In this document: piece after piece, positions 7,926 through 16,407 of the stretch
How positions within the stretch are numbered: the stretch's first letter is position 1
Layout: each line of letters opens with the position of its first letter
DNA from: Fretibacterium fastidiosum
GTDB lineage: Bacteria > Synergistota > Synergistia > Synergistales > Aminobacteriaceae
Length of the DNA: 64,000 bases
Direction of reading: 5' to 3'
Assembly (NCBI RefSeq): GCF_964642095.1
Contig: NZ_OZ209244.1
Span: forward strand, 2,046,001 to 2,110,000
Program-made: the position numbers and the translations under genes
Notes under the pieces: model-generated
Told to the model about the DNA's origin: nothing
Databases searched by the model: none
What the model saw: the letters and a program-made list of their open reading frames with translations, nothing else

Positions 7926-9996
7926 TAAGGAACTGATGGCGGTTTTGGAACAGCTTGGGATTCAGATCAAGACGCATATGAGCTCCATCACCAACGAGGA
8001 GGCTCAGATGGTGGAGTCCCTCCTGGCCGAGGCGGAGAAGGCGAAGAAGAAGCCGTCGCCGGCCTCCGGGAAGGCAGCGGCGGACGGAAAGCCCGCACCG
8101 CAGGCGAAGGCGGAGGAGGCGAAAAAGGCGGCTCCCCAGGAGAAGCCGGCGACGTCCAAGGCGGACGTCAATGGGGCCGGGGAGGCCCTGCAGAAGGGAC
8201 GGCGCGTTGAGGTTCACGCCGGAGACACGATCAAGTCGACGGCGCAGGCCATGGGCATATCGAGCGCCGACGCGGTGAAGGCGCTGATGGATTCGGGGAT
8301 GATGCTTTCCGCTATGACGGCCGTCAACGACGCGGTCCTGGCGGTCTTCTCGAAAAAGTTCGGCGTGCAGTTCGAGGTGCTCCCCGCCGTGAAGAAGGCC
8401 GAGGCGGTCTTCCACGAGAAGAAGGCGGGGAAGGGCGCCAAAAAGCACGGCGCGGCGAACGCTGCGGCCCGAAAGCCGGGGGTTCTGACGGCCCGCCCCC
8501 CCATCGTGACCGTGATGGGGCACGTCGATCACGGCAAGACGACGCTTCTGGACTCCATTCGCCATTCAAACGTCACGGCGCAGGAGGCGGGCGGCATCAC
8601 GCAGCACATCGGCGCTTACGTCGTCACGCACGAGGGCCGGCCCATCGTCTTCCTGGACACGCCGGGCCACGAGGCCTTCACGGCCATGCGGGCACGGGGC
8701 GCGAACGTGACGGATATCGTCATTCTGGTCATTGGCGCGGACGACGGGGTCATGCCTCAGACGAAGGAGGCCATCAACCACATCAAGGCGGCCCAGGTGC
8801 CGCTGGTGGTCGCCATCAACAAGGTGGATAAGCCGACGGCCAACCCGGACCGGGTGCGTCAGCAGCTCACGGAGCAGGAGGTGTTCCTCGAGGGCTGGGG
8901 CGGCGAGGTTGGAGCCGTCGAGGTCTCGGCCAAGACGGGGAAGGGCATCCCGGAGCTGCTGGAGCGCGTCCTGCTGGAGGCCGAGATGCAGGAGCTCAAG
9001 GGGGACGCCGGCGCATCGCCCGAGGGCGTCGTGATCGAGGCGGAGCTGGACAAGGGGAAGGGCCCCGTCGCCACGGTCATCGTCCAGAAGGGGACGCTTC
9101 AACTGGGGGATATCGTCCTGTTCGGCACGGCCTGGGGCAAGATACGCGCGCTCTTCGACTGGGCGGGGAAGCCCACCAGGAAGGTCGGGCCCAGTATGCC
9201 GGCGGAGATTCTTGGCCTCGACGAGGTTCCGCAGCCCGGCGAGACCTTCACCGTCGTGGAGAGCGAACGCGAGGCACGCACGATGATGGCCGAGGCCCGC
9301 GCACGGGAGCGGGACGAGGGAGCGACGACGGCCAGACGCACCTCCCTGGACGACCTCTACTCGCAGCTTAAGGAAGGGGAGCTTCCACAGCTCAACCTCG
9401 TGGTCAAGTGCGACGTGCAGGGCTCGCTGGAGGCCCTCTGCGCCTCTCTGGAGAAGCTGGCCACGAACGAGGTGGGGGTTTCCATCATCCACCGGGGAGT
9501 GGGGCGCATCGCCGAATCCGACGTCATGCTGGCCTCCACCTCGAACGCCGTCATCGTGGGCTTCAACGTCCGTCCCGACGCCAACGCAAAGCGCGCGGCG
9601 GAGGCGGATGGGGTCGAGATCCGTACCTACAGCGTCATCTACGACGCCATCGACGACGTGAAGGCGGCCATGTCCGGCCTCCTGAAGCCCGTCCTCCGCG
9701 AGGAGTCCCTGGGTGAGGTGGAGATTCGGGAGACGTTCAAGGTGCCGAAGGCGGGCAAGATCGCGGGCTGCCATGTCATGCAGGGCCTCATTCGGCGCAC
9801 GGCGCGGGTCCGCCTCGTTCGGGACGGCGTCGTCCTGTGGGATGGGAGGATCGCCACGCTTCGTCACTTCAAGGACGAGGCGAGGGAGGTCAAGGCAGGC
9901 ATGGACTGCGGCGTGGCCCTTGAGGGGTATCAGGACTTCCTGGTGGGCGACCTGCTGGAGGTCTACGACGTCGTGGAGGAGAAGCGCACCCTCTAA
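7873..9996 (+). CDS. infB: Translation initiation factor IF-2
   Basis: A 707-residue IF-2, the GTPase that places initiator tRNA on the ribosome. It has a short N-terminal IF2-N region (NKIRVYELAKKLNRSNKELM), a lysine/alanine/proline-rich linker (about 58-105), a second IF2-N-like segment, then the G domain (GHVDHGKTTLLDSI near 216-229, DTPGHE, NKVD), and domains II-IV ending in EVYDVVEEKRTL. I start at TTG 7873 because GGGGGAG lies about 8 nt upstream and the family begins at NxKIRVYELAK. It overlaps the preceding YlxR-L7Ae gene by 53 bp. Confidence 0.95.
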   Translation: MNNKIRVYELAKKLNRSNKELMAVLEQLGIQIKTHMSSITNEEAQMVESLLAEAEKAKKKPSPASGKAAADGKPAPQAKAEEAKKAAPQEKPATSKADVNGAGEALQKGRRVEVHAGDTIKSTAQAMGISSADAVKALMDSGMMLSAMTAVNDAVLAVFSKKFGVQFEVLPAVKKAEAVFHEKKAGKGAKKHGAANAAARKPGVLTARPPIVTVMGHVDHGKTTLLDSIRHSNVTAQEAGGITQHIGAYVVTHEGRPIVFLDTPGHEAFTAMRARGANVTDIVILVIGADDGVMPQTKEAINHIKAAQVPLVVAINKVDKPTANPDRVRQQLTEQEVFLEGWGGEVGAVEVSAKTGKGIPELLERVLLEAEMQELKGDAGASPEGVVIEAELDKGKGPVATVIVQKGTLQLGDIVLFGTAWGKIRALFDWAGKPTRKVGPSMPAEILGLDEVPQPGETFTVVESEREARTMMAEARARERDEGATTARRTSLDDLYSQLKEGELPQLNLVVKCDVQGSLEALCASLEKLATNEVGVSIIHRGVGRIAESDVMLASTSNAVIVGFNVRPDANAKRAAEADGVEIRTYSVIYDAIDDVKAAMSGLLKPVLREESLGEVEIRETFKVPKAGKIAGCHVMQGLIRRTARVRLVRDGVVLWDGRIATLRHFKDEAREVKAGMDCGVALEGYQDFLVGDLLEVYDVVEEKRTL

Positions 9997-10035
9997 GGTG
10001 CGTCCGGATTTTGGGTTGAGCCCGCGGGAGGAGGA

Positions 10036-10446
10036 ATGGCTTTGGGTACTTTTCGTATGGCCAGGATCAACAAGCAGCTTCAACGGGAGATATCCCTCCT
10101 TCTTGAGAGCCGGATCAAGAAGGAGGCGGTGAAGGATGCGATCATCACCGGCGTGGACTGCAGCCGGGACCTCGACGTCGCAAAGGTCTTTTTCACCGCC
10201 CTGACCCCGGAGCGGAGGAGGGAGCTCCGCGAGGAGCTGGCGAGCGTTCGGGGCGCGCTTCGGACGCTTCTCGGACAGGTCCTGAAGCTGCGCCGAATCC
10301 CGTCCCTCGACTTCGTCCCCGACGAGAGCGCGGACTACGGCGAGCGCATCGACGGCATCCTGAATCGCCTGGGCATGGATTCCGCTGTCGCCGGGTCTGA
10401 GGAGCCTGACACAGCGGAGGAAGGGGCGGGTGAGCCGAATGATTGA
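10036..10446 (+). CDS. rbfA: Ribosome-binding factor A
   Basis: A 136-residue RbfA, a KH-fold 30S maturation and cold-adaptation factor. MARINKQLQREISLLL and the central ITGVDCSRDLDVAKVFFT block are typical. GGGAGGAGG directly upstream supports ATG 10036; a second ATG at 10057 matches the usual family start better but has no ribosome-binding site. The acidic C-terminal tail overlaps the next gene by 17 bp. Confidence 0.92.
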   Translation: MALGTFRMARINKQLQREISLLLESRIKKEAVKDAIITGVDCSRDLDVAKVFFTALTPERRRELREELASVRGALRTLLGQVLKLRRIPSLDFVPDESADYGERIDGILNRLGMDSAVAGSEEPDTAEEGAGEPND

Positions 10447-11455
10447 AGGTCCTTCCCTGGAGGAATTGCGCCGGGTGTCCGACCTCCTGGCGGAGGCCCC
10501 TTCCTGGACGCTCTTTACCCACCAGAAAGCGGACGGTGACGCCCTGGGCTCCCTCACCGCGCTCTTTGGCGCGGGACGGCTCCAGGGGAAGTACGTCCGC
10601 TGGATGGGGCTTGACAAGGCCGTCACCCCCGCCTACCGCTTCCTCGACCACACGGAACACTACGCGCTGTGCCCCGTCCCCTTCAGCTTCAGCGATCCGA
10701 AGGAGCTCTACGTCTTTCTGGACTGCGCCAACGTGGAGCGGAGCGTCAAGGACTTCACCGCCCCGGCCCCCGGAGTGCGGGTGCTCAACATCGACCACCA
10801 CGAGGACAACACCTTGTTCGGCACGACGAACTGCGTCGATCCCGGAAGCTCCTCGACGTCCGAACTGGTGTTTCGCATCCTGAGGATGGGGGGATGGCCG
10901 TTGTCGCGGGGCATCGCCCAGAGCCTCTACGTCGGGATATGGACGGACAGCGGCGGGTTCACCTTCTCGAACACGTCCCCCGAAACGCACCGGCTGGTGG
11001 CGGAGCTCATCGAACTCGGCGTGGAGCCGGACGTCGTTGACGACGAGATCAACCAGACGCGCACGCCGGCGGGGGTCGCCCTGTGGGGGCGCGCCTTTTC
11101 TCACGTCCGGGTGTTCGGACCGGGGAACGTCTTCGCCCTGGGGTGGCTGGGGCCAGAGGACTTCAAGGCGGTCGGCGCCGAGGCGTCGGATACGGAGGGG
11201 CTCCCCGGCAGCCTGATGAAGATCCACGGGGTCCGCCTGGCCGTGTTCCTGACGGAGCTGAGCCCCGCGAAGATCAAGGCCAGCTTTCGATCCCGCGGGG
11301 GGATCTTCCCCGCGGCGGAGGTCGCCCGCTCCTTTGGCGGCGGCGGCCACCCCCGCGCGGCGGGCGCGACGTTGACCGGCGACCTTGCAGGCTACCTTGA
11401 GACGATCCCGAAGCTTTTGGAAGATCACTATGCTGAGTGGGCTCCTGCTGATTGA
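10430..11455 (+). CDS. nrnA: DHH-DHHA1 phosphoesterase, NrnA-type oligoribonuclease/pAp phosphatase
   Basis: A 341-residue cytoplasmic phosphoesterase expected to degrade nanoRNAs and/or dephosphorylate pAp. Motif I HQKADGDALGS, the DHH motif (IDHHED), motif III GIWTDSGGFTFSNTSPET and the DHHA1 signature FGGGGHPRAAG are all intact. It lies between rbfA and truB as in Bacillus (ytqI/nrnA region). GTG 10430 follows a GGAGGAAGGGG stretch; ATG 10439 is an in-frame alternative. It overlaps the next gene by 26 bp. Confidence 0.9.
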   Translation: MSRMIEGPSLEELRRVSDLLAEAPSWTLFTHQKADGDALGSLTALFGAGRLQGKYVRWMGLDKAVTPAYRFLDHTEHYALCPVPFSFSDPKELYVFLDCANVERSVKDFTAPAPGVRVLNIDHHEDNTLFGTTNCVDPGSSSTSELVFRILRMGGWPLSRGIAQSLYVGIWTDSGGFTFSNTSPETHRLVAELIELGVEPDVVDDEINQTRTPAGVALWGRAFSHVRVFGPGNVFALGWLGPEDFKAVGAEASDTEGLPGSLMKIHGVRLAVFLTELSPAKIKASFRSRGGIFPAAEVARSFGGGGHPRAAGATLTGDLAGYLETIPKLLEDHYAEWAPAD

Positions 11456-13349
11456 CAAGCCCCTGGGGATGCGGAGCACGACCTGCGTGGGGCACCTGCG
11501 CGCCCTCCTCGGGAGGGGGACGCGCATGGGGCACGCGGGGACGCTGGACTCCACGGCGTCGGGGCTCCTCGTCCTTCTGGTCGGCGCGGCCACCCGCGCC
11601 TCGGACTACGTCATGATGCTGCCCAAGCTCTATCGTGCCCGGGTGCGCCTTGGCGAAGCTACGGACACCTGCGACCATTCGGGGAGGGTCCTCCACCGGG
11701 GCGACGCGAGCCGCGTGTCTGCCGGAGACGTTGACCGGGTCCTCCTCTCCTTCCTCGGGTGGCGTATGCAGCGCCCACCGGAGATTTCCGCGTTGAAGCT
11801 GGGGGGGCGCCCCTCCCACAGGCTGGCGCGCGCGGGACTTGACGTCGCCCTTCGGCCCAGGCCCGTCTTCGTCCGGTCCATCCGTCGGACGTCGGCCCTT
11901 GAGGAGGGGTGCTTTGACATGGAGGTCCTCTGTGGCAAGGGGACCTACGTCCGGAGCATCGCGCGGGACATCGGGGAGCGGCTGGGCTGCGGGGCCTGCA
12001 TCGAGTCCCTGAGGCGCCTGTCCACGGGGGGCTTTCACGTGGATGCGGCCCTGTCTCCGGACCGTGCGGAGGTCCTGCTGCGCGAAGGTCGCCTGAAGCT
12101 TCAACCTCTGAGTGCCGTGTCCCGCCTGTTTCACCGCGTCGAGCTGTCCGGGGCCGCTGAGGCGGCGCTGCTGCATGGCCTTCCCGTCCCGCTGGTTGGG
12201 GCGGGCCGCTACGTCCCGGGGCCGGTCCCGCCGGACCAGGCGTTCTGCGCCGAGGGCCGAGGACTCTTGAGCTTCGTGGACCGGCGGGACGAGGGCAACG
12301 GGACGGTGCTGAGGCCCCGCGCGAACGTCCTGCTTCAGGACGGGGCGGAGCGCCCCGCCGTCGCGCGGGGCCCGATCTTCGCCATCGGGGCCTTCGACGG
12401 ATTTCACCGGGGGCATGCGCGGCTTCTGGAGCGGGCGCGGGACCTCGCAGCCCTCCTGGACGAGGATTGGGGCGCTGTGACCTTTGAGCCTCACCCAGGG
12501 GTCTTTCTGGGAAAACTCGATGCAACGCTCTTCACCCTCCGAGAGCGTGAGCTGATCCGCCGCGTCCTGCGGGTCCCCCGCCTCCTTGTCCTGAACTTCG
12601 ACGAGGAGGTCCGGGACCTTTCACCCTCCGACTTCTGGCGACGGCTGCGGGGGACGTTCCCCGTCGGCGGGGTGGTTGTGGGGCGCAACTTCCGCTTTGG
12701 CCGCGGGCAGGAGGGCACGGCGGAAGCGCTGATCTCCCTCTGCCGGGACGATGGGCTCCCCGCGGAGGCCGTGGAGCTCCTGACCTGCGGCGGGCTTCGC
12801 CTCTCCAGCACGGAGGTGCGTCGCGCCGTCATGGAGGGGGACGCGGCGCTGGCCGCGAAGGTCCTGGGCTTCCCCTGGTTCTTCTGGGGGGCGGTGGTCC
12901 ACGGCGACTGGCGCGGGCACGAGCTGGGGTTCCCGACGGCGAACGTAGACCTCTCGAAGGCGCTGACCCGCCCTGGCGAGGGCGTCTACGCCGCCCTTGT
13001 CCCCATCGGCGGACGCTGGCATTGCGGGGCGCTCTCGGTGGGCGGGAACCCCACCTTTGGGGACGTTCGGGAGACGAGGGCGGAGGTCTTCCTCCTCGAC
13101 TTCGAGGGTGACCTCTACGGACGGGACCTGCCAGTGTTCCTGATCCGGCGGCTGCGCCCCATGACCCGCTTCCCCGACGCGCAGGCGCTGGCGGCACAGA
13201 TCGCGCGGGACGTCGAGCGCTGCCGCGAGGCGGGGCGTGAGGAGCTCGCCGGGCGCGCCCCGCTCTACGCCGCCTTCGCCGAATCCCTGGCGTCCATGGA
13301 GGCGGAGGACGCCTTTGAGCCGAGGACCTGGAGGCTTGCCAAATGCTGA
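11430..13349 (+). CDS. TruB-RibF fusion: tRNA pseudouridine-55 synthase plus riboflavin kinase/FAD synthetase
   Basis: One uninterrupted 639-residue frame carries two enzymes that are normally adjacent genes. Residues 1-~295 are TruB (LLLIDKPLGMRS; catalytic GHAGTLD at 34-40; GTYVRSIARDIGERLG), which makes pseudouridine 55 in tRNA. Residues ~310-620 are RibF: the FMN adenylyltransferase part (AIGAFDGFHRGH near 315, VVVGRNFRFGRG) and the riboflavin kinase part (GHELGFPTAN near 495, GVYAAL, then NPTFG). ATG 11430 has GGAAG upstream and matches the TruB start. No stop or alternative start with a good site separates the halves, and both active sites look intact. It overlaps nrnA by 26 bp and the TatD gene by 7 bp. 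Confidence 0.9.
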   Translation: MLSGLLLIDKPLGMRSTTCVGHLRALLGRGTRMGHAGTLDSTASGLLVLLVGAATRASDYVMMLPKLYRARVRLGEATDTCDHSGRVLHRGDASRVSAGDVDRVLLSFLGWRMQRPPEISALKLGGRPSHRLARAGLDVALRPRPVFVRSIRRTSALEEGCFDMEVLCGKGTYVRSIARDIGERLGCGACIESLRRLSTGGFHVDAALSPDRAEVLLREGRLKLQPLSAVSRLFHRVELSGAAEAALLHGLPVPLVGAGRYVPGPVPPDQAFCAEGRGLLSFVDRRDEGNGTVLRPRANVLLQDGAERPAVARGPIFAIGAFDGFHRGHARLLERARDLAALLDEDWGAVTFEPHPGVFLGKLDATLFTLRERELIRRVLRVPRLLVLNFDEEVRDLSPSDFWRRLRGTFPVGGVVVGRNFRFGRGQEGTAEALISLCRDDGLPAEAVELLTCGGLRLSSTEVRRAVMEGDAALAAKVLGFPWFFWGAVVHGDWRGHELGFPTANVDLSKALTRPGEGVYAALVPIGGRWHCGALSVGGNPTFGDVRETRAEVFLLDFEGDLYGRDLPVFLIRRLRPMTRFPDAQALAAQIARDVERCREAGREELAGRAPLYAAFAESLASMEAEDAFEPRTWRLAKC

Positions 13350-14125
13350 TCGATTCCCATTGCCACCCGAACTCCGACGAGCTGCGAAAGGACGCTGAGG
13401 CCCTGGTGGAGCGGGCCGCCTCCGCGGGCGTGGGGCGGATGCTGATCGTGGGCTGCGACCTGGAGGACAGCCGTGAGGCGGTCCGGATGGCCCATCGTTT
13501 TGAAGGCCGCGGGGCCTGGGCTGCCGTCGGGATTCACCCTCATGAGGCTTCCCGCTACGCGGAGGCCCTCCCGGAGGAGCTGCTGCAGCTGGCGGGGGAT
13601 TGCCGCACTCTGGCCCTTGGGGAGATGGGGCTGGACTACCATTACGACCTTTCGCCGCGGGAGGTGCAGCGGGAGGTCTTCCGGCGGCAGCTGGCCTGGG
13701 CCGAAGGGGTTGGGATGCCCGTGGTCCTGCACGTCCGCGAGGCCATGGAGGACGCCCTTGCGATCCTCAGGGACTTTCGGGGCCTCAAGCTGCTCTTTCA
13801 CTGTTATGACGGCGGCTTGAAGTTCCTCGACGAGGCGTTGGGCCTGGGAGCGCTCTGCGCCCTGGGCGGCGCCGTGACCTGGAAGAGGAGCGTGGAGCTT
13901 CGCGAGGTGGCGCGCCTCATCCCGGCCGATCGCCTCCTTACGGAGACGGACTGCCCCTGGATGGCGCCCGTCCCCTTTCGAGGGCGGCTCAACGAGCCGG
14001 CCTACGTGCGCTACGTCTATGAGGCGCTGGCGGAGGCGCGGGGTGTGCCGCCGGAGGAGCTTGCGGACCAGATTGCGCGCAACGCGGACGGGTTCTTCGG
14101 CTGGGGGAGGGAAGCGCATGTTTGA
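13343..14125 (+). CDS. TatD family metal-dependent hydrolase
   Basis: A 260-residue TIM-barrel hydrolase (TatD/YcfH group; such proteins act as DNases or D-aminoacyl hydrolases). The metal ligands are visible: DSHCH near the start, GEMGLDYHY, VLHVREA, LLFHCYDG and LTETDCPW. The start overlaps the TruB-RibF stop by 7 bp and its end overlaps tgt by 8 bp, so it is part of the same operon. Substrate is not known from sequence. Confidence 0.92.
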   Translation: MLIDSHCHPNSDELRKDAEALVERAASAGVGRMLIVGCDLEDSREAVRMAHRFEGRGAWAAVGIHPHEASRYAEALPEELLQLAGDCRTLALGEMGLDYHYDLSPREVQREVFRRQLAWAEGVGMPVVLHVREAMEDALAILRDFRGLKLLFHCYDGGLKFLDEALGLGALCALGGAVTWKRSVELREVARLIPADRLLTETDCPWMAPVPFRGRLNEPAYVRYVYEALAEARGVPPEELADQIARNADGFFGWGREAHV

Positions 14126-15254
14126 GTTCAAGGTCCTTGCCGTCTGCCCGGAGACCGGCGCCAGGGCGGGGGAGCTGACCACGCCCCACGGCGTGATCCG
14201 GACGCCGGTCTTCATGCCGGTGGGCACTCAGGCTACGGTGAAGGCCATGGCGCCCTGGGAGCTGGAGGAGATCGGCGCGCAGATCGTCCTTGGGAACACC
14301 TACCATCTCTACCTCAGGCCCGGCGCGGAGCTGGTGGCGGAGGCGGGGGGCCTGCATCGCTTCATGAGCTGGGCCCACCCCATCCTGACGGACAGCGGCG
14401 GATTTCAGGTCTTCTCTCTGGCGGACCTCAACAGGGTGACGGACGAGGCGGTGGTGTGCCGATCGCACCTCGACGGATCGAGGCACGTGATGTCGCCTGA
14501 GTGGTCCATGCGCGTCCAGGAGCTTTTGGGCAGCGACATCGCCATGTGCTTCGACCAGTGCGGCCCCTTCCCCGCGGACCACGGACAGGCCGAGGCCGCT
14601 CTCGTCCGCACCACGCTCTGGGCCCGCCGCTCGCAGGAGGCCCACAGGCGGGAGGACCAGGCGCTCTTCGGCATCGTGCAGGGCTCCGTCTACGACGACC
14701 TCCGGCTCCGCAGCGCGGAGGAGATCATTGAGCTGGGCTTCCCCGGCTTTGGCATCGGGGGGCTGTCCGTCGGCGAGCCCCATGAGGTGATGTACCACGT
14801 TCTGGACCTGCTGAACGGCGTCATGCCGCGGGAGAAGCCCCGCTACCTCATGGGGGTGGGCTACCCCTCCAACGTCGTCGAGGGCATCGCCCGCGGGGTG
14901 GACATGTTCGACTGCGTCCTCCCCACGCGGAACGGGCGCAACGGGACGCTCTTTACGTCCTTTGGACGTGTTAATATTAAGGGGAAGCAGTACGAGCACG
15001 ATTTCGGGTCGATCGATCCGGAGTGCGGCTGCCGCCTCTGCCGTGGTTTTTCCCGCGCGTACCTGAGGCACCTTTATCATTGCGGCGAAATCCTGGCGGC
15101 CCGGCTGTGTACGCTGCACAACTTGAGCTTCACGCTGAACCTCGCTGCCAGGGCCAGGGAGGCCATCCTCGACGGGACCTTTCCGGCCTTTCGCGCCGAG
15201 TTCAACGCGAAGTTTGTGGACGGACCGGGAAGGGACGCCGGAGGGGAGCGCTGA
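14118..15254 (+). CDS. tgt: tRNA-guanine transglycosylase (queuine/preQ1)
   Basis: A 378-residue Tgt, which exchanges guanine-34 for preQ1 in GUN-anticodon tRNAs. Visible are MPVGTQATVKA, the substrate loop LTDSGGFQVFSL, GIVQGSVYDDLR, GGLSVGEP, the catalytic aspartate region DMFDCVLPTRNGRNGTLFT and the zinc site CGCRLCRGF with H further on. ATG 14118 is inside the TatD gene end. No other queuosine genes are in the window. Confidence 0.95.
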   Translation: MFEFKVLAVCPETGARAGELTTPHGVIRTPVFMPVGTQATVKAMAPWELEEIGAQIVLGNTYHLYLRPGAELVAEAGGLHRFMSWAHPILTDSGGFQVFSLADLNRVTDEAVVCRSHLDGSRHVMSPEWSMRVQELLGSDIAMCFDQCGPFPADHGQAEAALVRTTLWARRSQEAHRREDQALFGIVQGSVYDDLRLRSAEEIIELGFPGFGIGGLSVGEPHEVMYHVLDLLNGVMPREKPRYLMGVGYPSNVVEGIARGVDMFDCVLPTRNGRNGTLFTSFGRVNIKGKQYEHDFGSIDPECGCRLCRGFSRAYLRHLYHCGEILAARLCTLHNLSFTLNLAARAREAILDGTFPAFRAEFNAKFVDGPGRDAGGER

Positions 15255-15261
15255 CTGCGGG

Positions 15262-16245
15262 ATGGAGACGCTGAGGATCGAGTTGGACCCGTGGAACCCC
15301 AGCGGGGAGATTCTGGCCCGTGCGGCGGAGGTGTTGAGGAGCGGAGGGCTGGTGGCCTTTCCGACGGAGACGGTCTATGGGCTTGGGGCGAACGCGCTGA
15401 ACCCGGAGGCGGTGAAGGGGATTTACCGGGCCAAGGGGCGCCCCTCGGACAACCCCCTGATCCTCCACCTCTCTCGCGTGGAGCAGGCGGAGCCTCTCGT
15501 CTGCGTGGACGAGAGGGCGCGGCGGCTGATGCGCGCTTTCTGGCCCGGACCCCTGACGCTGGTGCTGAGGGCCCGGGACGTCGTACCCATGGAGGCGCGG
15601 GGAGGGCTCTCGACGGCCGCCCTGCGAATGCCGAGCCATCCGGTAGCCTCTGCGCTGATCGACGCTGTGGGCTTCCCCCTGGCGGCGCCGAGCGCCAACG
15701 TCAGCGGGCGCCCCAGCCCGACGGACGCGGAGACGGTGTGGAGGGACCTGCGGGGCAGAATTGAGATGATCCTTGACGGCGGACCCGTCTCCGTCGGCAT
15801 CGAATCCACGGTGATCGACGTCAGCGAGGAACTTCCGCTCCTCCTGCGGCCGGGCGGGATGCCGGCGGAGGAAATCGAGGCCTTCCTGGGCGAGCCTCTG
15901 AGGCGTCCGGACGGCCGGAGCAGCCGGCGCTCACCGGGGACACGGTATCGCCATTATGCCCCAACGATCCCGGTGAGGGTGTGGCATCCGGAGGCCCCCT
16001 TTGAAATGGCGGAAATGGTGGGGATGGAGCTGGAACGATGGGGCTTCATGGGGCTTGCCGTCCCCCCGGCGCGCTTCGGGAGGGTGCTGCGCTTTGAGTC
16101 GGTCGAGAACTATGCGCGGGGGCTCTTCTCGGGGTTTCGCGCCCTCGAGGCGGAGGGGCTGCTGGGGATCGTCGCGGAGTGGCCGCCCGCCGCGGGGGTT
16201 GGGCTGGGCCTGCGGGATCGGATCCGCCGCGCGGAGCAGGCGTGA
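15262..16245 (+). CDS. L-threonylcarbamoyladenylate synthase, Sua5 type
   Basis: A 327-residue protein with a YrdC domain (about 10-205: GGLVAFPTETVYGLGANA, KGRPSDNPL, APSANVSGRPSPT, ESTVID) followed by a Sua5 C-terminal domain joined by the GTRYRHYAP linker. It makes threonylcarbamoyl-AMP, the first step of t6A37 formation in tRNA. ATG 15262 starts 7 bp after the tgt stop; the upstream purine stretch is some distance away. It is the last gene of the operon. Confidence 0.93.
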   Translation: METLRIELDPWNPSGEILARAAEVLRSGGLVAFPTETVYGLGANALNPEAVKGIYRAKGRPSDNPLILHLSRVEQAEPLVCVDERARRLMRAFWPGPLTLVLRARDVVPMEARGGLSTAALRMPSHPVASALIDAVGFPLAAPSANVSGRPSPTDAETVWRDLRGRIEMILDGGPVSVGIESTVIDVSEELPLLLRPGGMPAEEIEAFLGEPLRRPDGRSSRRSPGTRYRHYAPTIPVRVWHPEAPFEMAEMVGMELERWGFMGLAVPPARFGRVLRFESVENYARGLFSGFRALEAEGLLGIVAEWPPAAGVGLGLRDRIRRAEQA

Positions 16246-16265
16246 CCGCACGGGTAATAAGGCCC

Positions 16266-16293
16266 TTGCGCTTTCTTCGTTTTCGTTTAAAGT
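16266..16293 (+). promoter_or_regulatory. Possible promoter for the zinc-ribbon/SH3 gene
   Basis: TTGCGC (16266-16271), 16-nt spacer, TAAAGT (16288-16293), about 115 bp upstream of the start at 16408. The -10 is a 4-of-6 match. Confidence 0.3.
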
Positions 16294-16407
16294 TTTGACG
16301 GAACGCCGTCAGGGGGCGGCGCATGGTGAGCGGATCAGCCGGAGGACGGTCGTCGCGGAGGCCAGGGGCCGACGGGACGGGAGATCTCTGCCCTGGAGGA
16401 ATGATTG

